Source: Streptomyces coffeae (GTDB lineage: Bacteria > Actinomycetota > Actinomycetes > Streptomycetales > Streptomycetaceae). From it: a stretch of DNA of 64,000 nt. Below, piece after piece: positions 27,386 through 35,404 of the stretch; the first letter of the stretch is position 1; each line of letters starts with the position of its first letter. The stretch covers positions 55,495-119,494 of the forward strand of contig NZ_JAERRF010000027.1 in NCBI RefSeq assembly GCF_016741875.1, given 5' to 3'. The notes below the pieces were generated by a model. That model was not told the origin of the DNA. It searched no databases and worked only from the letters and a program-made list of their open reading frames with translations. The position numbers and the translations under genes are program-made.

Positions 27386-28348
27386 TCAGGCGATGCTCCA
27401 GGCGATGCCGTCGAGGATGTCGTGTTCGCTCACCACGACCTCCTGGGCGCCGGTCCTTTCCATGATCGAAAGCAGCACGAGCGCCCCGGCGGCGATCACA
27501 TCGACCCGCCCCGGATGCATCACCGGAATCGCCGCCCGCTCCGCGTGGGTGGAGGTCAGCAGCTTGGTGGTGATCTCCCGGACCCGGTCGGCCGGGATCC
27601 GCGCGTGGTGGATCGCGGTGGAGTCGTACTCCGGCAGGTCCAGCGCGATCCCGGCGACGGTGGTGACGGATCCGGCGAGGCCGGTCAGCGTATGGCCGCC
27701 CGCGCCGGGGCGGCAGACACCGGTGAGCGGCACGGTCTCCTCGGCCAGGTCCAGCGCCCGGTCGATATCGGCCCGTATGGCGCTGATCTGATCCGGTGTC
27801 GGCGGATCGCTGATGGTGCCGTCGGTGACCAGATGGCGTTCGGTCATCCGGACACAGCCGATGTCGACGCTGCGGGCCGCGCGGACCGCGGTGTCCCCGG
27901 CGACGAACTCCGTGGAGCCGCCGCCGATGTCCACCACCAGATACGGGCCGCTCAGATGCTCATGCCCGGACAGCTCCTTGGTGGCGCCGGTGAAGGAGAA
28001 CTCCGCCTCCTGGTCGCCGGTGATCACCTCGGGTCCGACGCCCAGGATGGCGACGACGCCGTCCACGAACTCCTGGCGGTTCTCGGCGTCGCGGGAGGCG
28101 GAGGTGGCGACGAAGCGGACCCGCTCGGCCCCCAGTTCGCGTATCACCGCGGCGTACTCCCGGCAGGCCGCGAAGGTGCGCTCCAGCGCCTCGGGGGCCA
28201 GCCGCCCGGTGCGGTCCACGCCCTGGCCCAGCCGGACGATCGTCATCCGGCGGTCCAGCTCGGTCAGCTCACCGGTGGCCGGGTCGGCGTCGGCCACCAG
28301 CAGCCGGATGGAGTTGGTGCCGCAGTCCACGGCCGCGACGCGGGTCAT
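27386..28348 (-). CDS. ppx: Ppx/GppA family phosphatase
   Basis: 320 residues of the exopolyphosphatase / guanosine-pentaphosphatase family (ASKHA fold). The nucleotide-binding elements are visible: VAAVDCGTNSIRLLVAD at the N-terminus, VATSASRDAENRQEF, VVDIGGGSTEF and GSVTTVAGI. It is short, with no C-terminal HD-like domain, as in actinobacterial Ppx1/Ppx2 forms. ATG 28348 overlaps the preceding DUF501 stop by four bases, so the genes are coupled. Likely roles are polyphosphate or (p)ppGpp turnover; the sequence alone does not choose. Confidence 0.9.
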   Translation of the reverse strand: MTRVAAVDCGTNSIRLLVADADPATGELTELDRRMTIVRLGQGVDRTGRLAPEALERTFAACREYAAVIRELGAERVRFVATSASRDAENRQEFVDGVVAILGVGPEVITGDQEAEFSFTGATKELSGHEHLSGPYLVVDIGGGSTEFVAGDTAVRAARSVDIGCVRMTERHLVTDGTISDPPTPDQISAIRADIDRALDLAEETVPLTGVCRPGAGGHTLTGLAGSVTTVAGIALDLPEYDSTAIHHARIPADRVREITTKLLTSTHAERAAIPVMHPGRVDVIAAGALVLLSIMERTGAQEVVVSEHDILDGIAWSIA

Positions 28349-28923
28349 ACGCCGTCCTCCCGCTCGCCGGTGGCACCGGACTCGTCCGCGGCACCGGATT
28401 CCTCCGTTCCGCAAGTGCCGACGCACGGGCCCTTGCGCCACCACTCGGGCAGCATCGCGATGGCCTCGTCGCCGAGCGGATTGACCCCGGGGCCGACCGC
28501 GAGCGCATGGCCGACCAGGACGTGCAGACACTTCACCCGGTCCGGCATGCCGCCCGCGCTGGGGAAGCCCTCCAGCACCTCGATGGCGTCGCGCCGGGCG
28601 ATGTAGTCCTCGTGGGCGGCGCGGTAGGCGGCGGCCAGTTCGGGATCGGCGGCCAGCCGGGCCGTCATCTCCTTCATCACGCCCTCGGCCTCCAGCGTGC
28701 CGATCGCGGAGGCGGCGCGCGGACAGGTCAGGTAGTAGAGGGTCGGGAACGGCGTACCGTCCTCGAGCCGCGGCGCCGTCTCGACAACATCGGGGTTGCC
28801 GCAGGGGCAGCGGTGGGCGATCGCGCGCAGCCCGCGCGGCACCCGGCCCAGCTGCTTCTTGACGGCGGCGATGTCCGCGTCGGTGGGCGCGGTGGGCTCC
28901 GTCTGCGGAGGGGGCGTATCCAT
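28345..28923 (-). CDS. DUF501 domain protein
   Basis: 192 residues. The conserved DUF501 region runs from DIAAVKKQLGRVPRGLRAIAHRCPCGNP through TPFPTLYYLTCPRA to GMPDRVKCLHVLVGHALAVGPGVNPLGDEA. Conserved Cys and His residues (HRCPCG, TCP, KCLH) suggest metal or redox chemistry, but function is unknown. The family is typically found with ppx and ftsB/divIC in actinobacteria, as here. It overlaps ppx by four bases. Confidence 0.88.
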   Translation of the reverse strand: MDTPPPQTEPTAPTDADIAAVKKQLGRVPRGLRAIAHRCPCGNPDVVETAPRLEDGTPFPTLYYLTCPRAASAIGTLEAEGVMKEMTARLAADPELAAAYRAAHEDYIARRDAIEVLEGFPSAGGMPDRVKCLHVLVGHALAVGPGVNPLGDEAIAMLPEWWRKGPCVGTCGTEESGAADESGATGEREDGV

Positions 28924-28988
28924 GAGTGGGAGTGTTCTCTATCGATCGGTTTCGGACCGGGCGCGACCGGAGCGCGAACGGTGCCGGA

Positions 28989-29471
28989 TCAGCGGGGTGC
29001 GTGGGCCGCCTTCGGCTCGTCCGCCGTGTCCACGGCGTCCCAGAGGTTGGTGTACCAGGGGCGTCCGGCCGCCCCCTGGTCGGTGGGCTGCTCGCTGTAC
29101 GCGCTGCCGTCCACCACGCTGAAGCCGGTCTCCCCCGGCATCAGGAAGTGCAGCCGCTCCCGGGCCTGCTGCTCGGTGAAAGCGGGGTCCTGGAGCCGGG
29201 CCTTCTTCTCGCGCAGCTTCTTCACGTCCTCGCGCGCCTGCTGGGCCTCGCGCCGCTGGTCGGCGATCTGCGAGCGCTGGGAGATGTACTGCCGCATCGG
29301 ATAGGCCAGCGCCACCACCAGCGAGCAGACGACCAGCGCGAGCAGGGCGGCCCGGCCGGTGAGCCGGCCGCGGCGGCGACGGGCGCGCACCCGGTAGACC
29401 CGGGCGGCGGCATGCTCGCCGAGCGCCTTGAGCCTGGTCGCGGTGGAGAACCGGTCCCGATCCGCCGGCAC
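28989..29471 (-). CDS. DivIC/FtsB-type septum formation initiator
   Basis: 160 residues: an Arg-rich cytoplasmic N-terminus (RARRRRGRLTGRAA), one membrane helix (LLALVVCSLVVALAYPM, about residues 43-60), an extracellular coiled coil (SQIADQRREAQQAREDVKKLREKKARL) and ARERLHFLMPGETGF, the conserved end of the FtsB/DivIC domain. Such proteins join FtsQ/DivIB and FtsL in the division complex. GTG 29471 follows GGGGAGG. It lies between eno and the DUF501 gene, all leftward, the usual actinobacterial order. Confidence 0.9.
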   Translation of the reverse strand: MPADRDRFSTATRLKALGEHAAARVYRVRARRRRGRLTGRAALLALVVCSLVVALAYPMRQYISQRSQIADQRREAQQAREDVKKLREKKARLQDPAFTEQQARERLHFLMPGETGFSVVDGSAYSEQPTDQGAAGRPWYTNLWDAVDTADEPKAAHAPR

Positions 29472-29630
29472 ATCGCCTCCCCGGTGATGACTTCGCTTCA
29501 GTGACGCCGTCCCCGGCCACGGTACGGGACCGCGGCCGGGGACATGCGTCAGACGTGTCTGCTACTCAGGTCGAACGCGTACGCGTGCCGAGCGCACACC
29601 TCGCGTCCTTCGGCGGATGCGCGTCGGCGG

Positions 29631-30911
29631 TCAGCCCTTGAAGCGCGGGAAGGCGGAGCGGCCCGCGTAGACCGCGGCGTCGTCCAGGATCTCCTCGATG
29701 CGCAGCAGCTGGTTGTACTTGGCGACGCGCTCGGAGCGGGCCGGGGCACCGGTCTTGATCTGGCCGCAGTTGGTGGCCACGGCCAGGTCGGCGATGGTGA
29801 CGTCCTCGGTCTCGCCGGAGCGGTGGGACATCATGCACTTGAAGCCGTTGCGCTGGGCCAGCTCGACGGCGTCGAGGGTCTCGGTCAGCGAGCCGATCTG
29901 GTTGACCTTGACCAGCAGCGCGTTGGCGGTGTCGTTCTCGATGCCGCGGGCGAGGCGCTCGGGGTTGGTGACGAACAGGTCGTCGCCGACCAGCTGGACC
30001 TTGTCACCGAGCTGGTCGGTGATGGTCTTCCAGCCCTCCCAGTCCTCCTCGTTCAGCGGGTCCTCGATGGAGACCAGCGGGTACGCGGCGACCAGGTCGG
30101 CGTAGTAGGAGGTCATCTCGGCGGCGGTGCGGGACTTGCCCTCGAACTCGTAGGAGCCGTCCTTGTAGAACTCGGTGGCGGCCACGTCGAGCGCCAGCGC
30201 GATGTCCTGGCCCGGCTGGTAGCCGGCCTTCTTGATGGCCTCGACGATCAGGTCCAGGGCCTCACGGTTGGAGTCGAGGTTCGGCGCGAAGCCGCCCTCG
30301 TCGCCGAGACCGGTGGACAGGCCCCGCTCCTTCAGCACGGACTTCAGGGTGTGGTAGACCTCGGCGCCCCAGCGCACGGCCTCGGAGAAGGACTCCGCGC
30401 CGATCGGAGCGATCATGAACTCCTGGATGTCCACGTTGGAGTCGGCGTGCGAGCCGCCGTTGAGGATGTTCATCATCGGAACCGGCAGCAGGTGGGCGTT
30501 GGGGCCGCCCAGGTACCGGAAGAGCGGGAGGTCGGACGCCTCGGAGGCGGCGTGCGCGACGGCGAGGGAGACGCCGAGGATGGCGTTGGCGCCGAGCGAG
30601 GACTTGTCCGGGGTGGCGTCCAGGTCGAACATCGCCTGGTCGATCAGGCGCTGCTCGGTGGCGTCGTAGCCGACGAGCTCGGGACCGATCTGCTCGATGA
30701 CGGCGAGAACGGCTTTCTCCACGCCCTTGCCGTTGTAGCGGTTCTTGTCCCCGTCACGGAGCTCGAGGGCCTCGAAGGCGCCGGTGGAGGCACCGGACGG
30801 AACGGCGGCACGGCCCGTGCTGCCGTCGTCGAGGCCAACCTCGACCTCGACCGTGGGGTTGCCTCGCGAGTCGAGGATCTCGCGAGCTACGACGACGTCG
30901 ATGGACGGCAC
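29631..30911 (-). CDS. eno: Enolase
   Basis: Phosphopyruvate hydratase of glycolysis, 426 residues. Motifs: the mobile loop SGASTGAFEALELRD, NGGSHADSNVDIQEFMI, GDEGGFAPN, SIEDPLNEEDW, GDDLFVTN, LVKVNQIGSLTET and the C-terminal MSHRSGETED with its proton-transfer residues. GTG 30911 is chosen because it begins the conserved (V/M)PSIDVVVAREILDSRGNP and has AAGGAG upstream; the 33-residue in-frame extension has no family match. It is the first gene of the eno-divIC-DUF501-ppx block. Confidence 0.97.
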   Translation of the reverse strand: MPSIDVVVAREILDSRGNPTVEVEVGLDDGSTGRAAVPSGASTGAFEALELRDGDKNRYNGKGVEKAVLAVIEQIGPELVGYDATEQRLIDQAMFDLDATPDKSSLGANAILGVSLAVAHAASEASDLPLFRYLGGPNAHLLPVPMMNILNGGSHADSNVDIQEFMIAPIGAESFSEAVRWGAEVYHTLKSVLKERGLSTGLGDEGGFAPNLDSNREALDLIVEAIKKAGYQPGQDIALALDVAATEFYKDGSYEFEGKSRTAAEMTSYYADLVAAYPLVSIEDPLNEEDWEGWKTITDQLGDKVQLVGDDLFVTNPERLARGIENDTANALLVKVNQIGSLTETLDAVELAQRNGFKCMMSHRSGETEDVTIADLAVATNCGQIKTGAPARSERVAKYNQLLRIEEILDDAAVYAGRSAFPRFKG

Positions 30912-31054
30912 GAGGTTCTCCTTCGTATGTGTCTGCGGTAGCAGCACGAGCCTAACCGGACCGGAGGGCTGCACCCCCCGTTGCTCGTCCCGCGAGACAG
31001 GACGTGGCATAAAAAGGCAGATTTAAGTGCGGATATCTACATTTTCCATAAACC

Positions 31055-31108
31055 CATGAGCCCCGGCCGGGACACACCGCGGGGCGGCGCGCCCGGCCGG
31101 GGCTCATG
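31055..31108 (-). terminator. Terminator after the first Rpf gene
   Basis: A perfect 17-bp stem (31055-31071 with 31092-31108) around a 20-base GC-rich loop. It is 57 bases past the stop of the Rpf gene at 31165 and before the A/T-rich region (31015-31055) that probably holds the eno promoter. Confidence 0.75.
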
Positions 31109-31137
31109 GTCGACGCGTGGTCGACGCGTGGTCGACG
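31107..31137. repeat. Tandem TGGTCGACGCG repeats
   Basis: The 11-bp unit TGGTCGACGCG occurs at 31107 and 31118 and a partial third copy at 31129. Each unit has the palindromic core GTCGAC. It touches the 3' arm of the terminator hairpin. Confidence 0.75.
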
Positions 31138-31164
31138 GGACCCAGCTCCGGCGCCGGACCGGGG

Positions 31165-31845
31165 TCAGCTCAGGTGGAGCTGCTGGCCCGGGTAGATCAG
31201 GTCGGCCTGCTCGATGATGTCCTTGTTCAGCTCGAAGAGCTTCTGCCAGCCGCCCTCGACCTTCTCGGCCTCGGCGATCTTGCCCAGGGTGTCACCGGCC
31301 TTGACCTTGTACTCGCCGTCGCCCTTCTTCACCGGCCCACGGGTCTCGTGGCGCGCGGCGCGGTCGGGCTCGGAGCGGGTCTCGGCCTTCGGCTGTGCGG
31401 GCTTGGGCGCCGGGGCCTGCGACTCCTGCTGACCGGAGTCGGAGGAGCCCGAGGAGCCCGAGCTGGACGGGGTGCCGCCGGTGGTCAGGCCCGTACCGCA
31501 GACCGGCCAGGCGCCCTTGCCCTGGCTGCCGAGAACCTTCTCGGCGATCTGTATCTGCTGGTCCTTGGTCGCCTTGTCGGCCGTGGGGGCGAACGCGGTG
31601 CCGCCGTAGGCGGCCCAGGTGGAGCTCGAGAACTGCAGTCCGCCGTAGTAGCCGTTACCGGTGTTGATGGACCAGTTGCCGCCCGACTCGCACTGCGCGA
31701 CCGTGTCCCACTGGGCAGTGGTGGCGGCGGAGGCGGAGGTGGCCCCGATGAGCGGGGCGGCCACGGCGGCGCCCGCGAGACCGGCGAGCGCGGCGATGCG
31801 GGTGGCCTTGGACGGGCGGCGGTGCTTGCCGTTGGACTTGAGCAT
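31165..31845 (-). CDS. rpfA: Resuscitation-promoting factor with LysM domain
   Basis: A secreted muralytic enzyme of 226 residues, important for cell-wall remodelling and spore germination in Streptomyces. A signal peptide (about residues 1-40, basic start then ALAGLAGAAVAAPLIGATSASA) precedes the Rpf domain: QWDTVAQCESGGNWSINTG with the catalytic Glu in CESGG, YYGGLQFSSSTWAAYGG and GAWPVCG. After a Ser/Gly/Pro linker comes a C-terminal LysM (YKVKAGDTLGKIAEAE to LIYPGQQLHLS). ATG 31845. The leader contains a c-di-AMP riboswitch (separate entry). Confidence 0.93.
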   Translation of the reverse strand: MLKSNGKHRRPSKATRIAALAGLAGAAVAAPLIGATSASAATTAQWDTVAQCESGGNWSINTGNGYYGGLQFSSSTWAAYGGTAFAPTADKATKDQQIQIAEKVLGSQGKGAWPVCGTGLTTGGTPSSSGSSGSSDSGQQESQAPAPKPAQPKAETRSEPDRAARHETRGPVKKGDGEYKVKAGDTLGKIAEAEKVEGGWQKLFELNKDIIEQADLIYPGQQLHLS

Positions 31846-31920
31846 CGTTGGTTCGTTTCCTCACCGACGCCTACGAGGTGAGCTGTCGGGTTCGGGCGTG
31901 AGTTGCCCGGCCGTTCACAA

Positions 31921-32076
31921 GCGATCGACGAACGATCGACGATCGATCGCGCCCGGCTTCACCCCAAGCCGACGAGCCCGTGTCCACAGGCCATTCGGCA
32001 CCTACCTTGGGTCCCCCGCTCCTGCCTTCGGCGCTGACGCGTCGGTTCCCCCCGACCGCCGGCAGGACTCGGCGTG
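31921..32076 (-). promoter_or_regulatory. c-di-AMP (ydaO-type) riboswitch of rpfA
   Basis: Read on the minus strand from 32076, the leader has the ydaO sequence landmarks: GCCGAGTCCTGCCGGC, GGGGGGAACCG, GGCAGGAGCGGGGGACCCAA and, at the 3' end, CTTGGGGTGAAGCCGG (complement of 31953-31968). Just downstream, GCGATCGA (31921-31928) pairs with TCGATCGC (31943-31950) and could form the expression-platform hairpin. The family switches transcription off when c-di-AMP is high; rpf genes are a known target class in Streptomyces. Confidence 0.8.
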
Positions 32077-32176
32077 ACGATCGACGGTGCCCGCGGTGGC
32101 GAGCGGAAAGACGGTAAACACACACCCCGAGAAGGTTCAAACCCCCCATTCACAGCGAGAGGTGCTGTATTTGATC

Positions 32177-32213
32177 TCACCCGGCCCACATCCACGCAGG
32201 TGGGACCGGGTGA
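32177..32213 (-). terminator. Terminator after the second Rpf gene
   Basis: TCACCCGG-CCCAC (32177-32189) pairs with GTGGG-A-CCGGGTGA (32200-32213), a 13-bp stem with one bulged A. It lies 84 bases after the stop of the upstream Rpf gene and before the rpfA riboswitch, so it separates the two transcripts. Confidence 0.65.
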
Positions 32214-32296
32214 GGAGAATCGGGCAGGGGGTGCGTTCCGGATTTTGCGACGAGATGTATGTCTCACCGGAACCAGATCGGGCAATTCACCCCGAA

Positions 32297-33331
32297 CTAC
32301 CGCCCCTTGGCGCTGAGATCCAGTCGCTGACCGGGGACGATCAGATCCGGATTGTCCCCGATGAGGCTTTCGTTGCCTTTGTAGAGGCCGTGCCAGCCGG
32401 TCGAGAGGTCCTGGCGCTCGGCGATGCCTGAAAGGCTGTCACCGGGCCGCACGGTGTAGCCGTCGTCCGCGGGCTCCTCGGCGCGGTCCGCGCCGTCCCG
32501 CGAGGCATGCCGTCCGGAGGGCCGCCGGGTCTCCTTGCCGCCGTCTCCCTCGTCCGGGTCCGCGGAGCCGCGGTGGCGTCCGGTGGGCGCGGGGTCGGCG
32601 CTCTCGTCCGGGGACTCCTCGTCCGGGGAATCCGAGGCGTCCGGGGACTCCGGAATGTCCGGGGAGTCGGCGCCCTTCGTGGCCGACGGGGAGGGCGACA
32701 GGGAGTCGTTGTCCTCTCCGCTGGGCGAGTCGGACGGGGAGGGCTTTCCGCGCTCCTCGTCGTTGTCGGGTGTCCGGCGCTGGTCGTCCGAAGAGCCGGA
32801 GGGGTCCGCTGCGTCGCCGCGGTCCTCGGCGGAGTCACCGCGGTCCTCGGACGAGGAGCCGTCGCGCTCGCGGTCCTCCTCGCCGTTCCCGCCGTCCGCG
32901 CGCTGACCGGCGGACGGGGGCTGGGTGAAACCGGGGTTCACCTCGGGGGCGTCACCACCGTCGGCGAGTCCCGCGTTCACCCCGCAGCTGGGCCAGGCAT
33001 CCGGGCCACGGTCGTCCAGGATCGACTGGGCCACGGATATCTGCTGGGAGCGGCTGGCCAGATCGGGGCGCGGGGCGTAGGCGGTACCGCCGTAGCTCTT
33101 CCACATGTCCAGGGTGAGCTGGAGACCGCCGTAGAAGCCGTTGCCCTCGTTGGCGCTCCACATCCCGCCGCTCTCGCACTCGGCGACCTTGTCCCAGGTG
33201 GCGGTGGAGGCGGCCTGGGCGCCACTGGCCCCGAAGAGGGGGATGGCGAGCCCGGCACCCGTCACGCCCGCCGCGACGACGATGGCCGGAGCCTGACGGG
33301 GGCGGCGGTGTCGACCGTTCCCGGAACGCAT
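32297..33331 (-). CDS. Second resuscitation-promoting factor with acidic linker and LysM
   Basis: 344 residues. Signal peptide (RRPRQAPAIVVAAGVTGAGLAI to GAQAAS), then an Rpf domain (WDKVAECESGGMWSANEG, catalytic Glu in CESGG; FYGGLQLTLDMWKSYGG; AWPSCG). Residues about 150-285 are a Ser/Asp/Glu/Pro-rich disordered linker, and a LysM closes the protein (YTVRPGDSLSGIAERQD to LIVPGQRLDLS). I chose ATG 33331 rather than the in-frame 33448 because it gives a normal signal peptide. It sits upstream of rpfA on the same strand, but I see no ydaO-like riboswitch in its leader. Confidence 0.9.
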   Translation of the reverse strand: MRSGNGRHRRPRQAPAIVVAAGVTGAGLAIPLFGASGAQAASTATWDKVAECESGGMWSANEGNGFYGGLQLTLDMWKSYGGTAYAPRPDLASRSQQISVAQSILDDRGPDAWPSCGVNAGLADGGDAPEVNPGFTQPPSAGQRADGGNGEEDRERDGSSSEDRGDSAEDRGDAADPSGSSDDQRRTPDNDEERGKPSPSDSPSGEDNDSLSPSPSATKGADSPDIPESPDASDSPDEESPDESADPAPTGRHRGSADPDEGDGGKETRRPSGRHASRDGADRAEEPADDGYTVRPGDSLSGIAERQDLSTGWHGLYKGNESLIGDNPDLIVPGQRLDLSAKGR

Positions 33332-33479
33332 GTGGTGGCCTCTCGTGTCGGCGGTTGAGTTGTCGGTTGAACATAGCGACGGCCCCCGATCATCACAAGC
33401 CGGTGTATCCCAGGTCACGCCCCGGTCACGCAGCTGATCATTCGTCACTTATGTCGCCCGGCACGGACCTTCGGGCGGT

Positions 33480-34748
33480 TCAGTGGCCCGGGGAACTCCA
33501 GGTCACCGGAAGGGTGCGCAGTCCGCGCATGATCAGCCCACCGCGCCAGCGCAGATCATCCGAATCCACCGCAAGCCGGATATCGGGCAGCCGCCGCAGC
33601 AGGGTGCCGATCGCGGTCTGCGCCTCCAGCCGGGCGAGCGGGGCGCCCAGACAGTAGTGAATGCCGTGGCCGTAGCCCAGGTGCTGGTTGTCGGTGCGGG
33701 TGAGGTCCAGCACGTCGGGGTCGCGGAACCGCTCGGGGTCGCGGTCGGCGGCGGCCAGCACCACCAGCACCGGCTCCCCCTCGGCGATGCGCTCTCCGCC
33801 GATGGTCAGCGGCTCGGTGGCGAAGCGCCAGGTGGCGATCTCCACCGGGCCGTCGTAGCGCAGCAGTTCCTCGACGCCCGCCGCGAGCAGCCGCTCGTCC
33901 CCTTCTTCCAGGGCCCGCTGGAGCCGCGCGCGTTGAACGGGATGGCGCAGCAGTGCGTACATCCCGTTACCGATCAGATTGACCGTGGTCTCGAACCCGG
34001 CGAACAAGAGGATGAAGGCCATCGCCGCGGCCTCGTTCTCGGTGAGGTGCTCTCCGTGGTCGCTGGCCCGGATCAGCCCGGAAATGAGGTCCTCGTCCGC
34101 CCCTTCCGCTCCGAGCGTCTCCCGCTTGCGGTGGATCAGTTCGGCGAGATACGCGCGGATGCGCTTCACCGCACGGGCCACTCCGCCGCGTGGACCACCG
34201 CCGTGCCGGATCATGGAACCGGCCCAGTCCCGGAAGTCGTCCTGATCTTCGCGGGGCACCCCGAGCAGATCGCAGATCGCATAGATGGGGAGGGGAAAGG
34301 CGAACTCATGGATCAGATCGGCCTCTCCCCTTTCCTCGAAGGCATCGATGAGCTGATCGGTCAACTCCCGTACCCGCGGGGCGAACGCGGCGACCCGGCG
34401 CGGGGTGAATGCCTTGGACACCAGCCGGCGCAGCCGGGTGTGATCCGGCGGATCGATATTGAGCAGATGGGTCATCAGATCGGCACGCTGCTCACCGGGG
34501 ATGCCCACCTTGCCCCGGGCATGCGCCGACTCACTGTGCGTCTGCGGGTTCTTGGACAGCCGGGGGTCGGCCAATGCCTGCCGGGCGTCGGCGTAGCGGG
34601 TCACCAGCCATGCCTCGACTCCGCTGGGGAGCGTGGTCCTGCGGACCGGGGCATGTTCGCGGAGCCAGGCGTACGCGGGGTAGGGATCGGCTGCGAACTC
34701 CCAGGTGAAGAGGGTGGGCTCGGGTACGTCACGGGGCTGCTCGGGCAC
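33480..34748 (-). CDS. Cytochrome P450, conventional (CYP107-like)
   Basis: 422-residue class I soluble P450 monooxygenase. All classic motifs are present: I-helix LLFAGFETTVNLI (AGxET), K-helix EELLRYDGP (ExxR), and haem loop GYGHGIHYCLGAPLARLEA (Cys ligand). The length and the HLGYGHG form are common in CYP105/107-type enzymes. GTG 34748 is preceded only by a G-run; an ATG at 34832 would add a Gly-rich stretch, so the start is uncertain. No ferredoxin gene is next to it. It is divergent from the conservon by about 650 bases and may belong to the same accessory region. Substrate unknown. Confidence 0.88.
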   Translation of the reverse strand: MPEQPRDVPEPTLFTWEFAADPYPAYAWLREHAPVRRTTLPSGVEAWLVTRYADARQALADPRLSKNPQTHSESAHARGKVGIPGEQRADLMTHLLNIDPPDHTRLRRLVSKAFTPRRVAAFAPRVRELTDQLIDAFEERGEADLIHEFAFPLPIYAICDLLGVPREDQDDFRDWAGSMIRHGGGPRGGVARAVKRIRAYLAELIHRKRETLGAEGADEDLISGLIRASDHGEHLTENEAAAMAFILLFAGFETTVNLIGNGMYALLRHPVQRARLQRALEEGDERLLAAGVEELLRYDGPVEIATWRFATEPLTIGGERIAEGEPVLVVLAAADRDPERFRDPDVLDLTRTDNQHLGYGHGIHYCLGAPLARLEAQTAIGTLLRRLPDIRLAVDSDDLRWRGGLIMRGLRTLPVTWSSPGH

Positions 34749-35404
34749 CCCCCGACGATACCGGCCACCCCCGCCTCCTCCGCCAATACTGCGCTTTTGG
34801 GCTGTATTCGGATGAACGGGCATCAATAACAATCAATGGAGATAAGTACCGAGAGTAGCCTTAGGAATATCTCCACACTCCCTCCACGAGTCACTCGCGC
34901 CCGGGGCTGATTGCCCGGATATGAGGTGGCTGCGGCGGGGCTCTCTCCGATCTTGCCCCGAGCACCGCATGACATGCCGTTACGCCTGCTGACGTCGGTC
35001 AACGCGCGTAAAAAGTGGCATGGCTGAAATGACGTCAGGTGGCCGAATGGGACTGAGGCACATGCACGGGGCCACCGCTTGCTGGTGATACGATCACCGC
35101 GCTTGCCAGGCGAGCCAAGGGCGCGTAAGACACACGGCGATCCGGTAAATCAACCGGGAGGGTCCCCACTCTGAGGAGCATTATGCCGCCAGTCGGGCAT
35201 ACGGAGCCGTTTAGGCGCACCGTCGCCTGTGCGCTGCCGTCGGCAAGACGAGCGCGATGTCCCCGGACCCTGCGGGCGCCGTACGGGCGCTGAACTACCG
35301 CCACGCGGGCGGCGGTTCACTGCCGCCCTCCGCCCCTCCGGAACCACCAGACGCGCAACACCTCCCTTTCAGTCCCTGGCGGTCTAGTCGTTAAAGAGAG
35401 TCTC
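34749..35404. promoter_or_regulatory. Upstream region of the conservon
   Basis: About 650 bases between the divergent P450 and cvnA. GGTGAT-ACG-ATCACC (35084-35098) is a perfect 6-bp inverted repeat that overlaps a -10-like TACGAT (35089-35094), a plausible repressor site over the conservon promoter. CCGGT-AAATCA-ACCGG (35142-35157) could form a leader hairpin. A small frame with a good ribosome-binding site lies at 35183-35293. The region 34800-34880 is A/T-rich and may contain the P450 promoter. Confidence 0.4.
35183..35293 (+). CDS. Possible 36-residue leader peptide
   Basis: ATG 35183 is preceded by CTGAGGAG with seven bases between, a better site than that of cvnA. The frame encodes 36 residues, Arg/Pro-rich, ending with TGA 35291. 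It has no recognised family and could be chance. If translated, it would lie in the conservon's 5' leader. Confidence 0.2.
   Translation: MPPVGHTEPFRRTVACALPSARRARCPRTLRAPYGR

Noticed and set aside
33332..33479. A second c-di-AMP riboswitch before the upstream Rpf gene
   Set aside because: The 148-bp leader is too short and lacks the GGGAACC and CTTGGGGTGAA landmarks seen before rpfA.
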